A stretch of 14,255 nucleotides of DNA, taken from NCBI GenBank assembly GCA_027073945.1, contig JALTEL010000693.1, forward strand, positions 1-14,255, in the 5' to 3' direction. This DNA is from Caldifarciminota bacterium. GTDB lineage: Bacteria; WOR-3; Hydrothermia; UBA1063; CAJXJZ01. The position numbers and the translations under genes were made by a program. Below, in pieces: positions 8,538 to 14,255 of the stretch (its first letter is position 1; the number at the start of each line of letters is the position of its first letter). A model generated the notes under the pieces. It was not told the DNA's origin and made no database searches. It was given only the letters and a program-made list of their open reading frames with translations.

Positions 8538-9796
8538 TATTTCCCCCCATTTTCCCTTCTTTTGAGTTCAAGGTTGATGAGTTTTGCCGCTCTATTCAAG
8601 GCTTTGTCAACTGGTAAAACACCTCTTAGTGCATATTCCAAGCCTTCTGTGGAAAGATATCGCCTGCCCGTGAACCATACAGGATTCCTTGGCTCAAAAT
8701 CGCTGTATTCTATTTGCTTCATAGCTGCCTCCATGCCGGGAACCTTATTAAAGAACTTGCGCATTTCTTGTGTCTTGAAAGCGGATTTTGTAAGCGGCAT
8801 ATAACCTGTATGTACACTCCAGTATGCCTGGACATCAGGCCTTAAAAAATATTTCAGAAATGCTACCATATTTTTTTGTGCGTGTTCGGATGTGCCCTTA
8901 AAAAGAGCCACATTAGTGCCCGAAACTATAACTGTACTGTCATTTTTGTCATGGGGTACGGGCGCCACACCAAGGTTGAAATTTATTTTGTCTTTCATAA
9001 AACTGTAGGATACAATAGTACCCCATACCATTGCAACTTTGCCAGACGCAAAATCGTCCTGATGCTTATAGCCGGTTGTTATATAAGCACATGAATCCTT
9101 GTAAACGAGGTCGTAGAGATATTGAAGGGCATCTATACCAGCCTTGCTGTTGAATGCAGCCGAATCTCCCTGTATAAGCCTTCCGCCTTTTTGGTACAGT
9201 ATGGTAGCAAACATCCAAACATCTATAACATATGCCGTTCCGTATATATCCGGCTTTCCGTCTCCGTCTGTATCAATGGTGAGTTTTTTTGCCACATTCC
9301 TGAATTCTTCCCATGTCTTTGGGAATCGCTTTATACCATATTTTTTAAACAGGTCTTTATTGTAATAGTATACGGGAACACTTTTATTAAAAGGGAAACT
9401 TATGAGCGAATCTTCCCATTCATTGTCCACTATAAGAGGTTTAAATATGTCATTTAAAGCCGAGTCTCCTATAATATTTTTATAGGCATAAAAAGGGACT
9501 ATTTTTTTTGCATCTCTCAACTCCGATACCCAGGACTCGTAAACCTGAGCCATTGTGGGTGGTCTGTTTGATGCCACAGCTCCCATAATTTTTTGTGATA
9601 ACGTTGAATAACTCCCGAGATTTACGCTTGTAATTTTTTCCTGTTCAGGTTTGGTTTTATTGTAATTATCTATAATTGTGTTTAATGCGTCACCTAAAGG
9701 CCCTCCCATGGACTGCCAGAAAACAGCATTATATGTCTGCTTTTTGATACAACCGCTCAGAGATATGACAAACAAGACAACAAAGAGTTTTTTCAT
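8534..9796 (-). CDS. Family 1 extracellular solute-binding lipoprotein, UgpB-like
   Basis: This 420-residue protein has a lipoprotein signal peptide (MKKLFVVLFVISLSGC, lipobox LSGC with Cys16). The mature part resembles ABC-transporter solute-binding proteins of the sugar / glycerol-3-phosphate group. The N-terminal FWQSMGGPLGDALN and PPTMAQVYESW resemble the UgpB pattern, followed by KYGIKRFPKTWEEFRN and a DTDGDGKPDIYG segment typical of the family. It would bind a small organic solute, possibly a sugar or sugar phosphate; the ligand cannot be read from the sequence. It starts 3 bases after the stop of the PorV-like gene with only a poor Shine-Dalgarno, so translational coupling is likely. 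No ABC permease or ATPase gene is in the window, so the transporter partners are elsewhere or missing. Confidence 0.88.
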   Translation of the reverse strand: MKKLFVVLFVISLSGCIKKQTYNAVFWQSMGGPLGDALNTIIDNYNKTKPEQEKITSVNLGSYSTLSQKIMGAVASNRPPTMAQVYESWVSELRDAKKIVPFYAYKNIIGDSALNDIFKPLIVDNEWEDSLISFPFNKSVPVYYYNKDLFKKYGIKRFPKTWEEFRNVAKKLTIDTDGDGKPDIYGTAYVIDVWMFATILYQKGGRLIQGDSAAFNSKAGIDALQYLYDLVYKDSCAYITTGYKHQDDFASGKVAMVWGTIVSYSFMKDKINFNLGVAPVPHDKNDSTVIVSGTNVALFKGTSEHAQKNMVAFLKYFLRPDVQAYWSVHTGYMPLTKSAFKTQEMRKFFNKVPGMEAAMKQIEYSDFEPRNPVWFTGRRYLSTEGLEYALRGVLPVDKALNRAAKLINLELKRRENGGKY

Positions 9797-9799
9797 TAC

Positions 9800-10852
9800 T
9801 TATCTGTGGAGCACATAGGACAGAGAATATCTCATATTTGCACCGCCGTTATCAAAACTGTAAATCTTATGGTCATCAGATACATCGAGCTTAAAATTCT
9901 TTATATGGAAACCTGCTCCGTAGGTTATTCCCATTCTTTCCCCCTCTTTATCGTAAAAATATCCTGCCCTTAGGCTTATCATATCAAAAAAAGTGTAGTC
10001 AACACCAATGTGCTTCCATGCCTCGTCAATTACGTATTTCATTCCAAGTTCTCTATAATCCCGACTGATGCCCACAAGTACTTTGTTCACATCAGCACTT
10101 ATTGTAACCTTGTGTATTTTGTTAAAAACAGGACGCAGTGCGATACCCATTCTCAAAAGTTCAGGCAGGGGATCTTTCTCTCCGGTTGCAGTGTACCTTA
10201 TGCCAGGCCCTATATTATCAAACATTGCCGACACAGTGCTTCTTCTTAAAAATTGTATGTAATTCGGAAGCTCTGTATAGTACAGTGGCCTATAAAATGC
10301 CCCCATCCCTGCTGCAAAAGTCGTGCCCTGACCTCCGCCGGGAATACCCGTTGCTTTTCTCAATATATCAGAAGGTGCCAGGAAGCTGTGAATGAATTTC
10401 ATGTTAACACCTACACTTATCGTTGAATCGAGCGGGAATCCGTATGCAAGAGAGAGTGCAATATCATACGGCCTCCATGTTCCGAGGTAGTTGCCGCTTT
10501 CATCATTTCCCGTGAATAATCCATAGGTAGAATATGTTATATCGGCACCGAGTGTTCCCACAGGAAGAGGGTACACCACACCTGTAAATTCGTAGTACAT
10601 ATCAGGAGCAAGACCTCTAAGCCATGGCGAATGTATGAGTGTGAATTCGATATTCCTCTTAAATCCCAGAGAGCCCACGCTGTAATAAGTTGCTGTGGCA
10701 TCGTCGGCAACTGCGCTGAATGCTCCGCCCATAGATGTTGCTTTTGCTCCGGGATATATCAGCAGGAAAACAGCACCCGCCTCAAAAGATGATGCAATAA
10801 CGGCAGATGAACTTAAAGCTATTAAACTTATAGCAAGTAACAGTTTTTTCAT
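9800..10852 (-). CDS. PorV/PorQ family outer-membrane beta-barrel protein (UPF0164-like)
   Basis: This is a FadL-like outer-membrane barrel of 350 residues. The chosen ATG at 10852 begins the signal peptide MKKLLLAISLIALSSSA, with AAGGAGG 8 bases upstream. An in-frame start at 10912 would add 20 residues before the signal peptide and overlap the promoter. After cleavage comes the family opening AGAVFLLIYPGAKATSMGGA, then AVADDATATYY, the region that defines PorV/PorQ proteins. The following NPAGL element of the family is here SVGSL. The rest alternates short amphipathic strands and turns and ends SLSYVLHR. In Bacteroidota, PorV is the shuttle of the type IX secretion system, while other members serve other or unknown roles. 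The gene is followed at 3 bases by a solute-binding lipoprotein gene, so a transport role is also possible. Confidence 0.82.
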   Translation of the reverse strand: MKKLLLAISLIALSSSAVIASSFEAGAVFLLIYPGAKATSMGGAFSAVADDATATYYSVGSLGFKRNIEFTLIHSPWLRGLAPDMYYEFTGVVYPLPVGTLGADITYSTYGLFTGNDESGNYLGTWRPYDIALSLAYGFPLDSTISVGVNMKFIHSFLAPSDILRKATGIPGGGQGTTFAAGMGAFYRPLYYTELPNYIQFLRRSTVSAMFDNIGPGIRYTATGEKDPLPELLRMGIALRPVFNKIHKVTISADVNKVLVGISRDYRELGMKYVIDEAWKHIGVDYTFFDMISLRAGYFYDKEGERMGITYGAGFHIKNFKLDVSDDHKIYSFDNGGANMRYSLSYVLHR

Positions 10853-10860
10853 AAATAAAA

Positions 10861-10867
10861 CCTCCTT
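10861..10867 (-). promoter_or_regulatory. Ribosome binding site that sets the start of the PorV-like gene
   Basis: AAGGAGG on the minus strand, 8 bases before the ATG at 10852. It supports this start over the in-frame upstream start at 10912, because the shorter protein begins exactly with a signal peptide. Confidence 0.8.
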
Positions 10868-10883
10868 GTATATAGATGTTATA

Positions 10884-10912
10884 AGTTTAAGCCATGAGAG
10901 GCATTTATTCAA
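10884..10912 (-). promoter_or_regulatory. Probable promoter of the PorV-like / solute-binding operon
   Basis: On the minus strand, TTGAAT (10912-10907), a 17-base spacer and TAAACT (10889-10884). A second -10-like TATAAC follows at 10883-10878 but would be too far from this -35. The match is weaker than that of the other promoters in the window. The predicted start near 10877 leaves a leader of about 25 bases with the strong ribosome site. Confidence 0.4.
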
Positions 10913-10917
10913 CTCTA

Positions 10918-11685
10918 TTAATGTTTTTCGTTATTGTAAAACCCTGGAAGGATTTTTATATCTATTTCTTTCCCTTTCTCGTAGCCTTTCAGTGCACTGA
11001 CCGCACCTGTAATCATATTGCCGAACATTTTCTGGATAAAACCATGAATGTCAACCCGTTTACCGCCTATTCTGAGAATAACACTGCTTTCCGAAAGTAT
11101 TTTACAATCCTTTATTGTTTTTTCTCCGCGAAGTATGCGCTCAGCCAGGCCTTTGCATGTAAATCCGCATTCCTCACAATCGATTTGGGGTAAGAAGACA
11201 AATGATTTTCTCAGCAAAAGCTCAACAAAATCTGAAGGAGAATGCAAGGCATTTATAACCGGTATCCCTTTGAATGTCCTTAATATATTTGATACTTTAC
11301 CAGATATCATAAATACAAGGCTGTCCAATTTATTTTCTATATCAGCTTCATCTCCAGCGGTCAGAATCTTTGGAACTGCAAGATTTGCATTTCCTTCTAC
11401 GAATACTATATCAGTCGCAGTAAAGTATCTCAGTACATCAAGTACGGACTTTTTAGTGTCTGCAAAAATGGCATAACCGTTGCCTTTGTGGAGGCCGGAG
11501 ACATCAGCTCCGCTGTGTCTTGCTATATAAGTATCCTTTCCTTCCTTATCCGGTTCCACATTCTTATGATGTGTTAATTTCAAATAACCAACAGAGAAGC
11601 CTTTGTCCTTCAATACTGGTATTATTGCCGCAATTGTTGAGGTCTTTCCTGTACCGGAGTCTCCGTATACTGAAATCACTCTCAT
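10918..11685 (-). CDS. mobB: MobB-like molybdopterin-guanine dinucleotide biosynthesis GTPase with cysteine-rich C-terminal extension
   Basis: MobB is a P-loop GTP-binding adapter that helps attach a nucleotide to molybdopterin or deliver the finished cofactor. The N-terminal part (about 1-160) has Walker A GDSGTGKTS (8-16), the MobB KLTHH element (36-40) and VEGNANLAVPKI (96-107), matching the family VEG...PKI strand. Unlike the short E. coli protein (about 170-175 residues), this one has 255. The extension holds C170-x2-C173-x3-C177-x16-C194, a spacing like small 4Fe-4S modules, then a domain with LRIGGKRVDIHGFIQKM. Similar extended MobB proteins are known mainly from archaea and some anaerobic bacteria, as I recall. 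The ATG overlaps the mogA stop (ATGA), so the two are co-translated. The metal cluster is inferred from cysteine spacing only. Confidence 0.85.
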   Translation of the reverse strand: MRVISVYGDSGTGKTSTIAAIIPVLKDKGFSVGYLKLTHHKNVEPDKEGKDTYIARHSGADVSGLHKGNGYAIFADTKKSVLDVLRYFTATDIVFVEGNANLAVPKILTAGDEADIENKLDSLVFMISGKVSNILRTFKGIPVINALHSPSDFVELLLRKSFVFLPQIDCEECGFTCKGLAERILRGEKTIKDCKILSESSVILRIGGKRVDIHGFIQKMFGNMITGAVSALKGYEKGKEIDIKILPGFYNNEKH

Positions 11686-12179
11686 TGTATATCTTCTCTT
11701 GGCAATTCTTTCTTTTTCCCTTTTATTTCCTCAATTGTGTGAGGAATTATGTGCAGAAGTGCTGAAAGATTTTCACGTACTGCATACTTATTGCCGGGAA
11801 GGTTTATAATTAGTGTGCGTTTTGCCACTCCTACCACTGCCCTGGATAATGCTGCAAAATCTGTTCGCTTCAGTCCTGCCATTAGCATTAAAATTTCCAT
11901 GCCGTATAGCCTTTTGTCCAGTAATCTCATGGTTGCTTCTGGTGTCCTATCCCTTTCGGAAGGACCTGTGCCACCGGTTGTTATGACTATGTCTGTTTCT
12001 ATTTTCACAAGTCTGGCTATTTCATTGGAAATTGCATCCTCTTCATCGGGTACCACAGTATAATTTACGTTTTCCACACTGAAATTATTTTTCATAATAT
12101 CTATGATTTCCTTTCCGCTTTCATCCTTGCGAGTTCCTTTATATGTACTGTCGGAGATAACAATTACACCTATTTGCAT
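11682..12179 (-). CDS. mogA: Molybdenum cofactor biosynthesis protein, MogA/MoaB family
   Basis: This protein adenylylates molybdopterin before molybdenum (or tungsten) insertion, in the cytoplasm. Its 165 residues are the normal length for a single-domain MoCF-binding protein. Diagnostic segments are the start MQIGVIVISDS, GTRKDESG (15-22), TTGGTGPSERDRTPEAT (67-83) with the acidic residues of the active site, and SRAVVGVAKRTLIINLPG (112-129), the conserved closing motif. MogA and MoaB cannot be told apart with confidence by eye. The ATG at 12179 is fixed by the family N-terminus. No Shine-Dalgarno precedes it, and the promoter spacing suggests a leaderless mRNA. The gene overlaps mobB by 4 bases, forming a two-gene cofactor operon. 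Confidence 0.93.
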   Translation of the reverse strand: MQIGVIVISDSTYKGTRKDESGKEIIDIMKNNFSVENVNYTVVPDEEDAISNEIARLVKIETDIVITTGGTGPSERDRTPEATMRLLDKRLYGMEILMLMAGLKRTDFAALSRAVVGVAKRTLIINLPGNKYAVRENLSALLHIIPHTIEEIKGKKKELPREDIQ

Positions 12180-12185
12180 ATTAAA

Positions 12186-12214
12186 AGTATATTATCAGGC
12201 AGGTGAACAAACAA
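12186..12214 (-). promoter_or_regulatory. Promoter of mogA-mobB, placed for a leaderless transcript
   Basis: On the minus strand, TTGTTT (12214-12209), a 17-base spacer and TATACT (12191-12186). Six bases separate the -10 box from the ATG of mogA, so a normal 7-base start distance puts +1 on the A of the ATG at 12179. The sequence between is TTTAAT and holds no ribosome site. Confidence 0.55.
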
Positions 12215-12241
12215 GAGGGCATATGCAGTGTCTTGAGATTT

Positions 12242-14059
12242 TTAAATTTCCATGGCTACTTTATACCCTTCATGAACCGCATCGACTATTCTGCGGACAG
12301 AAACGGCATCACCCACGAAAAAGCAGGGTCTGTCTTCGCAATGAAATGGTACATACGGCCTATTCCCAAATGCTGCGACAAATGCATCACACTTAATTTC
12401 CTCCTCTTCATTTGTATTTTTATCCTGAACTATTACATTATTACTGTTTACATCAATAATTTTCTTTTTTATTAGTATTCTGACGTTATGCTCTTTTAAT
12501 TCTGATATCAGATGATTTCTTGAGAGTGTTTCCATTCCCATGGCGATGTCATCGAGCATTTCCACTATGGTGACTTTGTTTTTCTTTGATAAAAATAAGC
12601 CTGTCTCACATCCAACAAGTCCTCCTCCTCCCACAACTATATGCTTATTCTCAAAAGTCACCTTTTTTGAAAGTACATCCCAGTATGAATGTGCATTTTT
12701 TTCGCGCATCCACTGTGGTATAAAAGGTTTAGCACCCGTTGCGACTATAACGGCCTCAGGGTTTAATTCCTTTATTTGTGGCTTTGCACATTCACCTTTG
12801 TGTACAATCACGCTATGCGCTTCTTTCAGAACGTTTTTATAATACTCAACGAGCCAGTTAAGCTTTTCTTTGCCCGGAGGAACAGCAGCAACAGTCAACT
12901 GCCCCCCGAAATGCTCGCAAAACAGGTGTACTGTATGTCCTCTTAAAGACAACACTCTTGCGGCCTCCAGTCCGGACGGCCCACATCCCACTATTGCAAC
13001 TATTTTCTTCTTACTTGCCTTTTCGATTTCTTCTTCCTGGCCGACATTCGCATTTATACCACATCTGATAGGAACATCCTCATCATGTCTTGCTTTTATA
13101 CACTCGCTACACCCTATGCATTTTCTTATGAGGTGTATTTTCCCTTCCTTTGTCTTATTAATCCAATCCGGGTCAGCAATCAATGTTCTTCCCAGAGCAA
13201 TTAGGTCAGCCTGTTTACCCAGTATATTTTCGGCTGTTTCCGGAGAACGTATTACTCCCACTGCAGCAACTGGAACGGGTAATGGTCTTATATTCTCAGC
13301 AAGATAGGCTCGCCATCCTTCTTCGTAGGCCATTGGTTCCAATCTCTTTTCTTTTGGGCCAATACCTATATCAGCCTGTATCATATCATAGCCTGCCTTT
13401 GCCAGTATGTTGGCAATCCTTTTTCCTTCACTGACTTCTATACCACCATTTTTAAAATCAGAAACAGCAAGTCTGATTGTCACAGGAAAATCCTTACCAC
13501 ACACGCTGGCTATTCTTTTTCGCAGTTCAACGGCAAATAATGTACGGCAAGCCCACTTATCTTTGCGGTGATTGGTCAGGGGTGATAAAAACTGATTCAC
13601 AATAAGCCTGTGGGCTCCCTGTATCTCAACCATATCAAATCCTGCGTCCTTTGCTATAAGTGCTGAGGTTACGTACTTATCCATAAGAAGTTCTATATCA
13701 TCTTCTGACAGTTGGTCTATTGTCTTTTTTCTGAATGCAGGCCTTGTAAGTTCAACGGAAATTTTTACGTCATATTCCTTGAGTCTTTTGACCAATTGCT
13801 TCCAGTCCGGAAGAAACATGGCAGAATCAATCCTCGGTTCGAATGCTCCGTGTCTTCCTTCTGGAAAATCAACACAGGCATTTTCAATTATAATGAGTCC
13901 GACTCCCCCTTTTGCTCTCCTTTCATAGTGTGATATAAATCTCTCGGTCAGATGGCCGTCTTTTGCAGCGAAGTTTGTGGATATAGGCGGGAACACGGTA
14001 CGATTTTTCAATCTTACATTCCCTATGTTTATGGGGCTCAAGAGCCTGTTAAAATTCAT
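12242..14059 (-). CDS. Old yellow enzyme family iron-sulfur flavoprotein (2,4-dienoyl-CoA reductase / trimethylamine dehydrogenase type)
   Basis: This 605-residue NAD(P)H:flavin oxidoreductase has three parts. Residues 1-305 form an FMN TIM barrel (SPINIGNVRLKNR, GGVGLIIIENACVD, VNQFLSP at 154-160, the FMN phosphate site ALGRTLIADP at 288-297). Next is a 4Fe-4S motif, C314-x2-C317-x2-C320-x12-C333, then FAD/NAD(P) Rossmann folds with GCGPSG (358-363), GGGGLVG (477-483) and a C-terminal FVGD (581-584). Electrons would pass from NAD(P)H through FAD, the cluster and FMN to an enoate-type substrate. The cysteine spacing matches trimethylamine dehydrogenase better than FadH (x3 in the middle). Several barrel motifs differ: ELTRPAFR replaces the usual QLxHAGR, QGAH replaces HGAH, and WACR replaces YGGS. 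The substrate is unknown. Start chosen: ATG at 14059, 6 bases after AGGAGG, not the TTG at 14062. Confidence 0.9.
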   Translation of the reverse strand: MNFNRLLSPINIGNVRLKNRTVFPPISTNFAAKDGHLTERFISHYERRAKGGVGLIIIENACVDFPEGRHGAFEPRIDSAMFLPDWKQLVKRLKEYDVKISVELTRPAFRKKTIDQLSEDDIELLMDKYVTSALIAKDAGFDMVEIQGAHRLIVNQFLSPLTNHRKDKWACRTLFAVELRKRIASVCGKDFPVTIRLAVSDFKNGGIEVSEGKRIANILAKAGYDMIQADIGIGPKEKRLEPMAYEEGWRAYLAENIRPLPVPVAAVGVIRSPETAENILGKQADLIALGRTLIADPDWINKTKEGKIHLIRKCIGCSECIKARHDEDVPIRCGINANVGQEEEIEKASKKKIVAIVGCGPSGLEAARVLSLRGHTVHLFCEHFGGQLTVAAVPPGKEKLNWLVEYYKNVLKEAHSVIVHKGECAKPQIKELNPEAVIVATGAKPFIPQWMREKNAHSYWDVLSKKVTFENKHIVVGGGGLVGCETGLFLSKKNKVTIVEMLDDIAMGMETLSRNHLISELKEHNVRILIKKKIIDVNSNNVIVQDKNTNEEEEIKCDAFVAAFGNRPYVPFHCEDRPCFFVGDAVSVRRIVDAVHEGYKVAMEI

Positions 14060-14065
14060 CAAAAA

Positions 14066-14071
14066 CCTCCT
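14066..14071 (-). promoter_or_regulatory. Ribosome binding site that sets the start of the OYE-type gene
   Basis: AGGAGG on the minus strand lies 6 bases before the ATG at 14059, but only 3 before the adjacent in-frame TTG at 14062. It therefore favours the ATG. Confidence 0.75.
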
Positions 14072-14092
14072 TTTTCAATGTAAAATGTCAGT

Positions 14093-14126
14093 ATTATATT
14101 TTATGCTACATTGCACAACCAAACAA
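14093..14126 (-). promoter_or_regulatory. Probable promoter of the OYE-type gene
   Basis: On the minus strand, TTGTTT (14126-14121), a 17-base spacer and TAAAAT (14103-14098). A perfect TATAAT overlaps it at 14098-14093; its best -35 at an 18-base spacing would be the weak TTGGTT. The start would fall near 14091 or 14086, leaving a leader of about 27-32 bases with AGGAGG. Confidence 0.5.
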
Positions 14127-14255
14127 TTTATGATGTCCAAAATTATACAATCTAAATGAAAACGGAATTAAAAACAAGTTTCTGGAAAAATTGAAACAAT
14201 AACAGAGCTTACAATAATTAGTAATATTTTTACCCTTTTATAAACCCTTCAGATA
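14127..14255. other. AT-rich intergenic stretch at the right edge, no gene seen
   Basis: This stretch has short frames only on both strands, with no ribosome site and no clear hairpin. The last bases could be the tail of an upstream minus-strand gene: two frames reach a TAA within a few codons of the edge. They are too short to judge. Confidence 0.4.

Noticed and set aside
10853..10912. Longer N-terminus for the PorV-like protein starting at 10912
   Set aside because: It would place 20 residues before a typical signal peptide and cover the promoter and the strong ribosome site used by the ATG at 10852.
11048..11476. Plus-strand open frame of 142 codons
   Set aside because: It lies wholly antisense to mobB, has no ribosome site and shows no family resemblance. 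It is a shadow frame.
12212..12235. Inverted repeat TCTTG/CAAGA around GCATATGC, considered as a terminator after the OYE-type gene
   Set aside because: The stem is only 5 base pairs with a 14-base loop, there is no uninterrupted T tract, and it overlaps the -35 box of mogA.
12870..13307. Plus-strand open frame of 145 codons
   Set aside because: It is antisense to the OYE-type gene, rich in Ser/Pro/Cys as shadow frames often are, and has no ribosome site.
14060..14062. TTG start for the OYE-type gene
   Set aside because: The ATG directly after it has the better distance to AGGAGG and matches the family N-terminus.
1..14255. CRISPR array, tRNA/rRNA, insertion sequence or phage genes
   Set aside because: No regularly spaced repeats, no cloverleaf or rRNA-like stretches and no transposase or integrase motifs were seen on either strand.

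Overview
The window carries nine genes, all on the minus strand and tightly packed. One of them runs off the left edge. The host looks like a diderm (two-membrane) bacterium. It has a BamA/Omp85 outer-membrane assembly protein with five POTRA domains, a PorV/PorQ-type outer-membrane barrel protein, a lipoprotein, and a very large secreted protein with a lamin-tail domain. Rather AT-rich DNA, ClpC instead of ClpA, a PorV-type barrel and a lamin-tail secreted protein suggest an uncultured FCB-like lineage (WOR-3, Cloacimonadota or similar). That placement is an inference from gene content, not a measured one.

Layout in transcription order, from high to low coordinates: (1) 14059-12242, an OYE-family iron-sulfur flavoprotein of the dienoyl-CoA reductase / trimethylamine dehydrogenase type. 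(2) 12179-10918, two molybdenum cofactor genes: MogA/MoaB, then a MobB with an extra cysteine-containing C-terminal part, joined by an ATGA overlap. (3) 10852-8534, a PorV/PorQ-like barrel protein followed 3 bases later by a UgpB-like solute-binding lipoprotein with no permease nearby. (4) 8487-3126, a membrane-anchored TPR protein, ClpC and BamA, packed with a 2-base gap and then a 4-base overlap. (5) 3046 to beyond base 1, a secreted multidomain protein: anchor-J-like jelly roll, FN3-like, Rossmann/GATase-like, carbohydrate-binding-like, OB-fold and lamin-tail domains.

Each of these five blocks is preceded by a sigma70-type promoter that I could place by eye, each with a 17-base spacer. The best is a perfect TTGACA-N17-TATAAT whose -35 box overlaps the stop codon of the solute-binding gene and which drives the TPR-clpC-bamA operon. 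The promoter of mogA puts the expected transcription start on the A of its ATG, and there is no Shine-Dalgarno there, so mogA may be made from a leaderless mRNA. No convincing intrinsic terminator was seen, so read-through between blocks is likely.

Functionally, the TPR-ClpC-BamA block ties protein quality control to outer-membrane assembly. The PorV-like gene and the large secreted protein fit an organism with type IX-like secretion or a rich cell surface. The upper part holds redox and molybdopterin functions. I found no CRISPR array, tRNA, rRNA, transposon or phage gene. The most novel items are the architecture of the secreted protein, the barrel plus solute-binding lipoprotein pair, the cysteine-bearing MobB, and the putative leaderless mogA.
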